Below the pieces are notes generated by a model, which saw only the letters and a program-made list of their open reading frames with translations, made no database searches and was not told the DNA's origin. A stretch of 7,746 nucleotides of DNA from Dehalococcoidia bacterium (GTDB lineage Bacteria; Chloroflexota; Dehalococcoidia; UBA2979). The DNA lies in NCBI GenBank assembly GCA_030745285.1, contig JASLOV010000310.1:1-7746 (forward strand), given 5' to 3'. Both the position numbers and the translations under genes were made by a program. Positions 1-6,031 of the stretch are shown in pieces (positions within the stretch are counted from its first letter, which is position 1; each line of letters opens with the position of its first letter).

Positions 1-338
1 GACATGCAGTCGCCATCGCCCATCACGACGAAAACGTTGAGGTCCGGTCGATGCAGCTTCACGCCCGTCGCCACCGGCAGCGCGCGGCCGTGCAGCCCGT
101 GGAAGCCGTAGGTGTTGAGGTAGTGTGGGAAGCGGCCGGAACAGCCGATGCCGGAGACAAACACCGTCTGGTCAGGCGCCATGCCCTCGTTGGCGAGCAA
201 GCGCTGCATCGAAACCAGCACGGACGAGTCGCCGCAGCCGGGGCACCAGCGCGGCATCTGGCTCTCGAAGTCGGTCAGGGTGTACTCGCGCTGCTCCTCC
301 GGGGAGAGCGAGAGCAGCGACGTGCCCGCTGCGATCAT
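1..338 (-). CDS. korB: 2-oxoacid:ferredoxin oxidoreductase, beta (TPP-binding) subunit, partial
   Basis: This is the N-terminal 112 residues of the thiamine-diphosphate subunit of a 2-oxoglutarate/2-oxoacid:ferredoxin oxidoreductase, which decarboxylates a 2-oxoacid to its acyl-CoA and reduces ferredoxin in the cytoplasm. The rest lies beyond the left edge. Visible motifs are WCPGCG (Cys32 and Cys35), GIGCSGRFPHY (Cys66), the GLHGRALPVATG block (residues 81-92) and GDGD (107-110), the start of the TPP/Mg site. The three cysteines have the spacing of the first three [4Fe-4S] ligands of archaeal OFOR beta subunits; the fourth would be off the window. The start ATG (338-336) overlaps the korA stop as ATGA. 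An AAGGAG Shine-Dalgarno at 351-346 sits 7 nt upstream, inside korA, so the two are translationally coupled. The substrate (2-oxoglutarate or another 2-oxoacid) cannot be fixed from sequence. Confidence 0.95.
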   Translation of the reverse strand, partial: MIAAGTSLLSLSPEEQREYTLTDFESQMPRWCPGCGDSSVLVSMQRLLANEGMAPDQTVFVSGIGCSGRFPHYLNTYGFHGLHGRALPVATGVKLHRPDLNVFVVMGDGDCM

Positions 339-2272
339 CGGTCGTCTCCTTCGGTCTCTTCGCTCGCCTGCTCGGAACGATCGACGAGCTGTTCGAGCAG
401 GGCCCCGTGGATCATGCCGGGGCGGAGCGGCTCGCCGAGAACGCGCGTCCAGCAGTCGACGTCGACCAGGGTGGTCGCGCGCAGCAGCCACGACAGCTGG
501 CCGCGCCGCCGGTTCTCATCGGTGATGAAGGGATCGCCGGGGTCGTCACTGTAGTTGATCTCGACCGTCATCACCCTCTTGAAGCGCTCGAAGATCTCCT
601 TCAGGCCTGATGGTAGCGGCGAGATGAACGTGAGGTGCAGCGACGAGACCGAGTGGCCCTCTTCGCGCGCGAGCTCCACGGCCTCCTCGATCGCGCCCTT
701 CGTGCTTCCCCAGCCGACGATCAGCAGGTCGCCCGACAGGTCGCCGTTCACGGGCGGCGTCTTCAGGCTCTGCTGCAGCACCGCCATCTTGCGGCTGCGC
801 ATCGCCGAGCCGCGCTGGTGACTCTGGGGGTCGTACGCGACGTGACTGAGTTCGTCGTGGGTCAGTCCGGTGAGCGTGAACATCCCCTCCGCCTGGCCCG
901 GCACGAGGCGCCGCGAGAGGCCGGTCTCGTCGTCCCACTCGTACGGACGGGTGTCCGCCGGCACCGGCGAGAGGTCCGGGGGCGGCGCCAGCCAGGCCGT
1001 TTCCGGCTCCGGCCGCGGGAACGGCTGCACGCCGGTGGCGAGGTTCGCGTCCGAGAGCACCACGACGAGTGTGCGGAACTGCTCCGCGATCTGGCGGGCC
1101 GTCACCATGACGTGGAAACACTCCTCGATCGTGGCCGGCGCCATCACCACGTGCGGGGCGTCGCCGGTCTGGCCGAAGGTGGCGGAGAGCAGGTCCGACT
1201 GCTCGACCTTGGTCGGCAGGCCGGTCGACGGGCCGCCGCGCTGCACGTCAAGGACGACGAGCGGCGTCTCCGTCATCACCGCCAGGCCGAGGAACTCCGT
1301 CTTGAGCGAGAGCCCGGGGCCCGAGGTGATTGTGAAGGCCACCTTGCCGGAGTAGGATGCGCCGATCGCAACGCCGGCCGCGGCGATTTCGTCCTCCGCC
1401 TGGTGCACGACGCCGCCGAAGCGCTCGAACATCTCGCCGAGGTAGTGGGAGACGGCCGTGGCGGGGGTGATCGGGTACATCGCCGCCATTTCCATGCCGG
1501 CTGCGACCGCGCCCAGCGCCGCCGCCTGGTTGCCGTTCATCACCACCATTGTCTCGTCAGTCGGGCTGCGGGGCACGTCCACCCGGAAGTCCAGGTGCTC
1601 GTCCGCCCACTTCAGCCCGAGTTCGAGCAGCCCGATGTTGGAGTCGTACACAATCTGGGGCTTGCCCTTGAAGGCGGAGGCGATCTGCTCGTAGATCAGG
1701 GTCTTGTCGCGACCGTACAGCCACGTCAGCAGGCCGAGCACGAACATGTTCTTGCCAAGCCGGGCGTCATCGACCAGCGTCAGGCACTGTTCTTCCATCG
1801 GCACTTCGATGATGCGGTAGTTGGTGGTGGCCAGCTCCGCCATCGCCTCGGCCCACTGCTCGCGAATCGCCCCGTCGCGGTGGGTCGCCCACGTGCTCTC
1901 GATCAGGATGACGGCGTCGTCCGCCAGGGCGTCCAGCCGGTGGCGGCCCAGCAGCGCTTGCTCGTTGAACGCGACGACGACGTTGGTGCGGTCGCCCCAG
2001 TTGGTGACCGGTCCGGAGCCGATGCGGATGCGATTGCCGCTGGCGCCGTCGATCGTGCGCGGGGGCGGCTCGATCTCGGCCGGGATGATCTCGACCGTCC
2101 AGACGCCGTTGCCCATCTTGGCGGAGACGGTGCCGAAGATCTGCCCGCACTTCTGCGCGCCCTCGCCGGAGTCGGAGACGATTTCGACGGTGTGCTGCGA
2201 GAGCTGAAGTACCTCGGGCTCCCTCCCGGGAGCACCCACGTCAGCGGCAGTGTCGACGGTTTCCGTAGTCAT
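335..2272 (-). CDS. korA: 2-oxoacid:ferredoxin oxidoreductase, fused gamma-alpha subunit
   Basis: This 645-residue protein is the partner of the downstream KorB; together they convert a 2-oxoacid plus CoA to acyl-CoA, CO2 and reduced ferredoxin. Domain order: a gamma domain at about residues 28-230 (start GEGAQKCGQIF, 37-47); the alpha pyrimidine-binding domain from about 243, with the YPITP motif at 266-270 and the TSGPGLSLK block at 316-324; the QRGGPSTGLPTK block at 344-355; then a C-terminal transketolase-like domain from about 513. A fused gamma-alpha chain of about 600-650 residues is normal for the two-subunit (KorAB) type, which takes electrons out through the beta-subunit cluster. 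No separate ferredoxin-like delta subunit is seen. The start ATG (2272-2270) has AAGGA at 2282-2278, 5 nt upstream. The stop TGA (337-335) overlaps the korB start. 2-oxoglutarate is the likeliest substrate by family, but pyruvate or branched acids cannot be excluded. Confidence 0.95.
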   Translation of the reverse strand: MTTETVDTAADVGAPGREPEVLQLSQHTVEIVSDSGEGAQKCGQIFGTVSAKMGNGVWTVEIIPAEIEPPPRTIDGASGNRIRIGSGPVTNWGDRTNVVVAFNEQALLGRHRLDALADDAVILIESTWATHRDGAIREQWAEAMAELATTNYRIIEVPMEEQCLTLVDDARLGKNMFVLGLLTWLYGRDKTLIYEQIASAFKGKPQIVYDSNIGLLELGLKWADEHLDFRVDVPRSPTDETMVVMNGNQAAALGAVAAGMEMAAMYPITPATAVSHYLGEMFERFGGVVHQAEDEIAAAGVAIGASYSGKVAFTITSGPGLSLKTEFLGLAVMTETPLVVLDVQRGGPSTGLPTKVEQSDLLSATFGQTGDAPHVVMAPATIEECFHVMVTARQIAEQFRTLVVVLSDANLATGVQPFPRPEPETAWLAPPPDLSPVPADTRPYEWDDETGLSRRLVPGQAEGMFTLTGLTHDELSHVAYDPQSHQRGSAMRSRKMAVLQQSLKTPPVNGDLSGDLLIVGWGSTKGAIEEAVELAREEGHSVSSLHLTFISPLPSGLKEIFERFKRVMTVEINYSDDPGDPFITDENRRRGQLSWLLRATTLVDVDCWTRVLGEPLRPGMIHGALLEQLVDRSEQASEETEGDDR

Positions 2273-2282
2273 GCAAATCCTT

Positions 2283-2298
2283 ATCTCGCAATCGAGAT
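2283..2298 (-). promoter_or_regulatory. Small hairpin abutting the korA ribosome binding site
   Basis: A perfect 6-bp inverted repeat (ATCTCG, 4-nt spacer, CGAGAT) lies in the korA leader. Its last base is directly next to the AAGGA Shine-Dalgarno at 2282-2278. As RNA it could form a stem that limits or stabilises ribosome access; as DNA it could be a half-site pair for a regulator. It is short and may be chance. Confidence 0.3.
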
Positions 2299-2608
2299 TG
2301 GGGGCTGCAAGGTGCCAGTGCGACTCGGACCCCGCCGGCCTGCGAAGCGACGCGCAGACGTCCGGCCTAGGTTGGGATGCGGAATCAGAAAGAAAGATTA
2401 CCGCAATAACCCGTGAGGGTCTTCACAAAACGCCGCGGAGCTATAGACAAAGTTAATACTGGATTTACTGCGCTAATCTCTCGCCCGAGGACCGCGGCCC
2501 GACCCTCTGAGGCTGCTGCTCGCTCCACCCGGCTCTCCGAGCACCCGCGCGGGCGGCAGGACCAGGCGAGGGAGGGCTCCTTGCCCGCGGACTCACGGCA
2601 CCGTCGCC

Positions 2609-2623
2609 GATAGCTGCTATCAT
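2609..2623 (+). promoter_or_regulatory. Candidate -10 element and overlapping inverted repeat for the selenoprotein gene
   Basis: TATCAT at 2618-2623 matches five of six bases of the sigma-70 type -10 consensus. It overlaps a perfect inverted repeat GATAGC-T-GCTATC (2609-2621), which could be an operator. The -35 side is weak (best window around 2595-2600). If used, transcription would start near 2630, leaving about 35 nt of leader before the ATG at 2667 and excluding the upstream ATG at 2622. Confidence 0.35.
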
Positions 2624-2653
2624 GGCTCCGCACAGACTCGCCGTGTTATTCCG

Positions 2654-2660
2654 AGGAGGG
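2654..2660 (+). promoter_or_regulatory. Ribosome binding site that fixes the selenoprotein start
   Basis: AGGAGGG at 2654-2660 is a near-perfect Shine-Dalgarno 6 nt before the ATG at 2667. The in-frame ATG at 2622 has no such site, and its extra 15 residues contain the Shine-Dalgarno itself, so 2667 is the start. Confidence 0.85.
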
Positions 2661-2666
2661 CCGAGC

Positions 2667-3542
2667 ATGGCCGTGGACAGCTTCAAATACCTCCCCCGTA
2701 GCTTCCGCGCAGGTTTCGAGGGGATGGCCGTCCAGGAGGAGACGACGGTCTGGTCTCCGCTGGCCGTCCCGATCGAGCAGGCGACCGTCGCGCTGCTCAC
2801 CTCGGCCGGGCTCTACCTGAAGGAGAGCCAGCCGCCCTTCGACGTCGAGCGCGAGCGCCAGGAACCGACGTGGGGCGACCCGACGTACCGCGTGATTCCG
2901 CGGACCGTTCGCCAGGAGGAAGTGTCGGCCGAGCACCTGCACCTCAACACCAGGGATTTCCACATCGACTTCAACGTCGCGCTGCCGATCCGGGCCTTCG
3001 GCCAGCTGGAGGCGGACGGCGCGATCGGCGGCCTCGCCGACGAGCACTACGGCTTCATGGGCTTCCAGGACCACGCCCTGGAAGGCTGGCGCGAGCATGC
3101 CGCGCCCGAGGTGGCGCGGCGGCTCAAGGATGCCGGCGTCCATGCGCTGGTGCTGGCCCCCGCCTGACCGGACTGCTGCAGGAACGTGCCCGTGCTGGCA
3201 CGTCTCATAGAAGAGTCCGGGATCGCCACTGTGCTGGTGACGATGATGCCCGACCTCGCCGAGAAGTTCCGCCCGGCTCGCGTCGTCGGCGTCGAGTTCC
3301 CGTTCGGCCACGCCTTCGGGATGGTGGATGACCAGGCGATGCAGCGCACGGTGGCGGAAGCGGCCGTACGCCTGCTCAGCGAGGCGACCGAGCCCGAGTC
3401 GAGGCTCGATGTCGACCTCGAGTGGCCCATCGACCAGCGCACCGCCTACCGCGACTGGCAGCCGGCCGAGGCGAGCCCGATCGTGGCGCACAACATCCGC
3501 CGCCGGCAGGAGCTCGAGGCGAGACGAGCGGCGGCGAACTGA
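2667..3542 (+). CDS. GrdB-family reductase-like selenoprotein (glycine/sarcosine/betaine reductase selenoprotein B family), Sec at codon 167
   Basis: Read with TGA 3165-3167 as selenocysteine, this is one 291-residue protein. The halves before and after TGA are in the same frame, and both resemble the same family, selenoprotein B of glycine/sarcosine/betaine reductase. The first half has VALLTSAGLYLK (41-52), a QPPFD...EPTWGDPTYRVIPR block (55-79), HLHLNTRD (90-97) and APEVARRLKDAGVHALVLAPA (146-166). The second begins U-P-D-C-C (167-171) and continues with LIEESGIATV (180-189) and GVEFPFGHAFG (208-218). U167 and C170 make a UxxC redox pair. GrdB uses Sec in a similar place for reductive cleavage of substrates, but GrdB is longer and works with GrdA and a pyruvoyl subunit, neither of which is here. 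No signal peptide or membrane segment is seen, so it is probably cytoplasmic; its substrate is unknown. The true stop is a second TGA (3540-3542). An ordinary gene caller would split or truncate this gene. Alternatives are a recent nonsense mutation or a sequencing error. Confidence 0.87.
3165..3167 (+). other. In-frame UGA selenocysteine codon
   Basis: TGA lies between Ala166 and Pro168 of the GrdB-like protein and creates U-P-D-C. Family similarity continues directly on both sides with no frame change. Elsewhere in the window tryptophan is always TGG and TGA also ends korA and the PEBP gene, so a TGA=Trp code does not explain it. A SECIS-like structure begins at the very next base. Confidence 0.87.
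3168..3220 (+). promoter_or_regulatory. Bacterial SECIS-like RNA element
   Basis: Two nested perfect stems start immediately after the UGA. The lower stem pairs CCGGACT (3168-3174) with AGTCCGG (3214-3220), 7 bp. The upper stem pairs ACGTGCC (3184-3190) with GGCACGT (3197-3203), 7 bp, and closes a six-base loop CGTGCT (3191-3196). The internal loop is 9 and 10 nt; a G-U and a G-C pair (3182/3205, 3181/3206) could extend the upper stem past one mismatch. The apical loop lies 23 nt past the UGA and has G as its second base. Both agree with the bacterial SECIS model as I recall it (loop about 16-37 nt downstream, G in the first two loop positions). SelB bound to this loop would deliver Sec-tRNA. 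The element is itself coding sequence. Confidence 0.8.
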
Positions 3543-3585
3543 GCCTGCTCCTCGTCCCGCGCAGTCCGGCCTTCCGCCGAAGCGC

Positions 3586-4050
3586 ATGACGCGGCCCGGC
3601 GCGTACGTCCTCTTGTTCGGGCTCGCGCAGGACGAGGAGATCGAGGTCGGCCGCCTCGGCACGGTCCGCTTCCAGCGCGGCCACTATGGCTACGTCGGCT
3701 CCGCCATGGGCAGCGGCGGGCTCGACGCGCGTATCGCGCGGCATCTGCGAGCGGAGAAGAACTGCCACTGGCACATCGACCACCTGCTGGCACGCGCCTC
3801 CGTCAGCGGCGCGCTGGAGTTAGAGACCGTGACCCGTATCGAGTGCGCCCTGAGCGATGCGCTCGACCGCGGCAAGGCATCCACTACGCCGGTGCGGGGC
3901 TTCGGCTCCTCCGACTGTCGCTGCCGGTCGCACCTGCGCTACTTCGGCGCGAGCGACCTCGACGAAGACGCCGCCGGGCGTGCCGCCCGCCTCGCGGTGC
4001 TCGCCGCGCCGGGGCTGGAGTCCGGAGCTTGGCGCGCGGCGAGCGGGTAG
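3586..4050 (+). CDS. DUF123 / GIY-YIG-like nuclease family protein
   Basis: This 154-residue protein matches the DUF123 (Uri-type) branch of the GIY-YIG superfamily, seen alone or fused to endonuclease III in archaea and bacteria and presumed to be a DNA nuclease; its biological role is not established. Visible motifs: GAYVLL (5-10) and GHYGYVGSA (32-40) stand for the GIY and YIG elements, followed by LDARIARHLR (46-55), the family signature HWHIDHLL (61-68), a candidate metal-binding Glu86 in IECALS, and GFGSSDCRCRSHLRYF (105-120). The length fits a single-domain member. The start ATG has no clear Shine-Dalgarno. It lies 43 nt after the selenoprotein stop on the same strand with no obvious terminator between, so co-transcription is possible. 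A functional link to the selenoprotein is not evident. Confidence 0.87.
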   Translation: MTRPGAYVLLFGLAQDEEIEVGRLGTVRFQRGHYGYVGSAMGSGGLDARIARHLRAEKNCHWHIDHLLARASVSGALELETVTRIECALSDALDRGKASTTPVRGFGSSDCRCRSHLRYFGASDLDEDAAGRAARLAVLAAPGLESGAWRAASG

Positions 4051-4065
4051 CCGGCTCAGGCCGGC
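4050..4065 (+). terminator. GC-rich hairpin after the DUF123 gene
   Basis: GCCGGC-TCAG-GCCGGC forms a perfect 6-bp stem with a tetraloop, starting on the last base of the stop codon. More GGCC repeats follow (to 4072). There is no T-run, so it is only a terminator-like hairpin. The remaining gap to 4211 holds no gene; its one AT-richer spot (about 4101-4120) may contain the promoter of the next gene, but no clear -35/-10 pair is visible. Confidence 0.35.
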
Positions 4066-4211
4066 CGGCCGGTCCCGGACCTTGGTCACTGTGTAGGCCC
4101 GATCATTTCGTGTGAAATCTCGACCCACCGGCCGCGGGGACGCGCGAGCCTGACCGGCCATGCACGTCGGGACCCGACACCGCGCATGGAGGGCCGAGGA
4201 GAGGGGGCGTC

Positions 4212-5465
4212 ATGACGCTGCCGTACGAAGACATCCGGGTGCTCGACTTCACCCAGCTCGAGCAAGGACCGGCCGCCACCCAGGTGCTCGCCGACTTCGG
4301 CGCCGATGTGATCAAGGTGGAACGCATCGACGCCGGCGAGATCGGCCGCGGGCAGCAGCCGCAGGTGAGCGGCATGAGCTACTTCTTCCTGGCCGACAAC
4401 CGCAATAAGCGCAGCCTCAGCCTGGACGTCAGGACGGCGGAGGGCCGGGCGATCGTCGACCGCATCGTCGAGAGCACGGACATCGTCGCCTCCAACTTCC
4501 GCCCCGGCGTGATGGAGCGGCTGGGGCTCGGCTACGACCGGCTGCGCCAGATCAATCCGCGCGTGATCTGGGCGGCCGCATCGGGCTATGGCCTGAGCGG
4601 ACCGTACGAGAGCCGCGTCGGGCAGGACCTGCTGGCGCAGGCGATGGGCGGGCTGGTGGCGATGACGGGCGACGAAGATGGACCGCCCACCGTGACCGGC
4701 ACCTGGATCGCCGACTACCTGGGGGCGATGCTCTTCGCGCAGGGCATGATGCTGGCGCTGGCCGCGCGAGAGAAGACCGGGCGCGGCCAGGTTGTCGACT
4801 CCAACCTCCTGAACGGCATGATCGCCAGCCACCTCCAGGAAAACGCCGCCGTACTCAACAGCGAGCATCGGTTCCCGAGGCCCGAGCACGGTACCGGCCA
4901 CTCCGGCAGCGGCCCGCTGTATGCGATCTACGAGTGCAAGGACGGCAAGCACTACGCGCTGATGGGCGCGCTGGTCAGCAACGGCCTCGAGCGCGTCAGC
5001 AGCGCCCTCGAGATCGAGCCCTCGCTCGCGGACGACCCGCACTGGAGGGAGGCGAGCCGAGACACCGAGACGAGACGCCAGCTCCGCGCCACGCTCGAGC
5101 AGGCGTTCCTGAAGTTCAGCCGCGACGAGGTCGAAGCACGATTCGCCGCGCACGATCTGCCACCCGGTGCGGTCTACGAGCTGGACGAGGTGTTCGAGGA
5201 CCCGCAGGTGATCCACAACGAGATGGTGGTGGAGGCGGAGCACCCCGCCTACGGCTCGGTCAAGCTGACCGGATTCCCGGTCAAGCTCACCGACACCCCC
5301 GCAACGTTGCGCATCTCGCCGCCGACGGTGGGCGAGCACAACGCCGAGGTCCTAGGCGAGTTCGGCTACTCGGACGACGAGATCCGCGCGTTGCTAGAGA
5401 GCGGCGTGGTCGGGTCAGAGAACCTGAAGCATGCCGGCGACACCGGCGAGGTGGCCGCCGACTAG
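4212..5465 (+). CDS. CaiB/BaiF family (family III) CoA-transferase
   Basis: This 417-residue enzyme would move CoA between an acyl-CoA donor and a carboxylic acid in the cytoplasm. Length and motifs are typical of the family: RVLDFTQLEQGPAATQVLADFGADVIKVE (residues 9-37), NKRSLSLD (65-72), the NFRPGVMERLGLGY stretch (95-108), ASGYGLSGPY (123-132), and WIADYLGAM (165-173). In the last of these Asp168 aligns with the catalytic aspartate (Asp169 in formyl-CoA transferase) that forms the acyl-anhydride/CoA intermediate. The C-terminal part has the usual FEDPQVIHN element (328-336) and a GEHNAEVLGE-type end (374-383). The start ATG follows a purine-rich stretch (GAGGAGAGGGGG, 4196-4207). It is the only CoA-ligating enzyme in the window. 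The family is very broad (formyl-CoA, succinyl-CoA, carnitine, benzylsuccinate and 2-methylacyl-CoA racemase relatives), so the substrate is not assigned. Confidence 0.93.
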   Translation: MTLPYEDIRVLDFTQLEQGPAATQVLADFGADVIKVERIDAGEIGRGQQPQVSGMSYFFLADNRNKRSLSLDVRTAEGRAIVDRIVESTDIVASNFRPGVMERLGLGYDRLRQINPRVIWAAASGYGLSGPYESRVGQDLLAQAMGGLVAMTGDEDGPPTVTGTWIADYLGAMLFAQGMMLALAAREKTGRGQVVDSNLLNGMIASHLQENAAVLNSEHRFPRPEHGTGHSGSGPLYAIYECKDGKHYALMGALVSNGLERVSSALEIEPSLADDPHWREASRDTETRRQLRATLEQAFLKFSRDEVEARFAAHDLPPGAVYELDEVFEDPQVIHNEMVVEAEHPAYGSVKLTGFPVKLTDTPATLRISPPTVGEHNAEVLGEFGYSDDEIRALLESGVVGSENLKHAGDTGEVAAD

Positions 5466-5507
5466 CTGCCCGCCGGGCCGGGGATGGGCAGCCCAGCTTT
5501 TGGGGCT
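5466..5507. terminator. Convergent intergenic hairpins between the CoA-transferase and PEBP genes
   Basis: The 61-bp gap between two convergent genes holds two overlapping inverted repeats: CTGCCC (5466-5471) with GGGCAG (5486-5491), and AGCCC (5490-5494) with GGGCT (5503-5507) enclosing a loop with TTTT. Either could end transcription from one or both sides. No long T-run follows the stems, so confidence is low. Confidence 0.35.
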
Positions 5508-5526
5508 CGGTCGATGGACCCCGCGG

Positions 5527-6003
5527 TCAGTTCCGCTCGTACGTCCCGACGAGACGGTTCATGCCGAGCGTGTGCGGCTCGATCTGTTCGAGCAGATCCC
5601 CAAGCGAGAGCCCGTCAGCGAGGTCCGGCTCGGAGCTGAGCGCGAAGAGCCAGAAGAAATAGTGGTGGGTGCCGTGCCCCGGCGGCGGCATCGGCCCGCC
5701 GTAGCCGGCTGCTCCGAAGCCAGAGGGCCCGCTGGTGTGGTCGGACGTACCGGCCGCAAGGCTCGTGACGGAGGCCGGGATGTTGTACAGCACCCAGTGC
5801 AGGAAGCCGTAGGCGCCACCCGCCACCAGCGGCGCGTCCGGGTCATGACAGATCAGGGCGAACGACTGGGTGCCGTCGGGCACGTTCGTCCACGACAGGG
5901 CCGGCGAGCTGTTGTCGCCCTCGCCGGTGTGCTCCTTCGGTATCGCTCCACCGGGCCCGAAAGCAGGGCTGGTGAGTTGCATGTCGGACAGCGCGAATGC
6001 CAC
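5527..6003 (-). CDS. YbhB/YbcL family phosphatidylethanolamine-binding-like (Raf kinase inhibitor-like) protein
   Basis: This 158-residue protein has the bacterial PEBP fold. Signatures are LTSPAFGPGGAIPKEHT (residues 10-26), DNSSPALSW (30-38), the ligand-site motif DPDAP (54-58), FLHWVLYNIP (67-76) and GYGGPMPPPGHGTHHYFFWLFAL (100-122). Bacterial members such as YbhB are small soluble proteins of largely unknown function; eukaryotic PEBPs bind phospholipid head groups or kinases. No signal peptide is visible. I place the start at GTG 6003-6001: GGGAGG at 6015-6010 lies 6 nt upstream and the resulting length matches the family. Frames opening further upstream (6036 or 6051) lack a ribosome site and overlap the likely promoter; ATG 5982 is the other option. 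The gene is convergent with the CoA-transferase and divergent from the MBL hydrolase. Confidence 0.9.
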   Translation of the reverse strand: MAFALSDMQLTSPAFGPGGAIPKEHTGEGDNSSPALSWTNVPDGTQSFALICHDPDAPLVAGGAYGFLHWVLYNIPASVTSLAAGTSDHTSGPSGFGAAGYGGPMPPPGHGTHHYFFWLFALSSEPDLADGLSLGDLLEQIEPHTLGMNRLVGTYERN

Positions 6004-6031
6004 GAGGGGCCTCCCGATTTCAGCGTGGCCG

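Larger units (their letters stand above)
2273..2666. other. Divergent intergenic region between korAB and the selenoprotein gene
   Basis: This 394-bp stretch holds no gene I can support; short reading frames across it are low-complexity, Arg/Ser-rich and lack a ribosome site. It carries the leaders of two divergent transcription units. The part at about 2384-2475 is clearly more AT-rich than the surrounding DNA and contains several TA-rich hexamers on both strands (for example TATAGA at 2442 and TAATAC near 2454), so the korA promoter is probably here, though I could not pair a convincing -35 with a -10. A perfect 10-bp GC palindrome (CCCGCGCGGG, 2544-2553) sits in the middle. The selenoprotein promoter candidate lies at 2609-2623. 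Confidence 0.5.

Noticed and set aside
635..2416. 593-codon open frame on the plus strand, opposite korA
   Set aside because: It is exactly antisense to korA, His/Arg/Gly/Asp-rich without family motifs, and has no ribosome site. It is the usual mirror frame of a high-GC gene.
2544..2553. GC palindrome CCCGCGCGGG as an operator or terminator
   Set aside because: Such short GC-only palindromes are common in DNA of this composition, there is no T-run and no gene ends nearby.
2622..2666. Upstream ATG (2622) as the selenoprotein start
   Set aside because: It has no Shine-Dalgarno, overlaps the likely -10, and adds residues encoded by the strong ribosome site used by ATG 2667.
3165..3167. Pseudogene, frameshift or TGA=Trp explanation for the interruption
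   Set aside because: There is no frame change. The coding pattern is intact on both sides, TGG encodes Trp and TGA is used as stop elsewhere in the window, and a SECIS-like structure follows at the right place. A point nonsense mutation cannot be formally excluded without relatives.
3186..3542. Independent 118-residue gene starting at GTG 3186
   Set aside because: The GTG lies inside the stem of the SECIS-like structure and has no ribosome site. The protein would be the C-terminal half of the same GrdB-like domain, lacking the UxxC motif.
2646..3662. 338-codon uninterrupted minus-strand frame opposite the selenoprotein
   Set aside because: It could look like the real gene because it has no internal stop, but it has no recognisable domain and runs through the boundary of two plus-strand genes, whereas the plus strand shows clear family motifs in both halves.
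4086..5339. 417-codon minus-strand frame opposite the CoA-transferase
   Set aside because: Mirror frame of a clear CaiB/BaiF gene; composition is low-complexity and no motifs are present.
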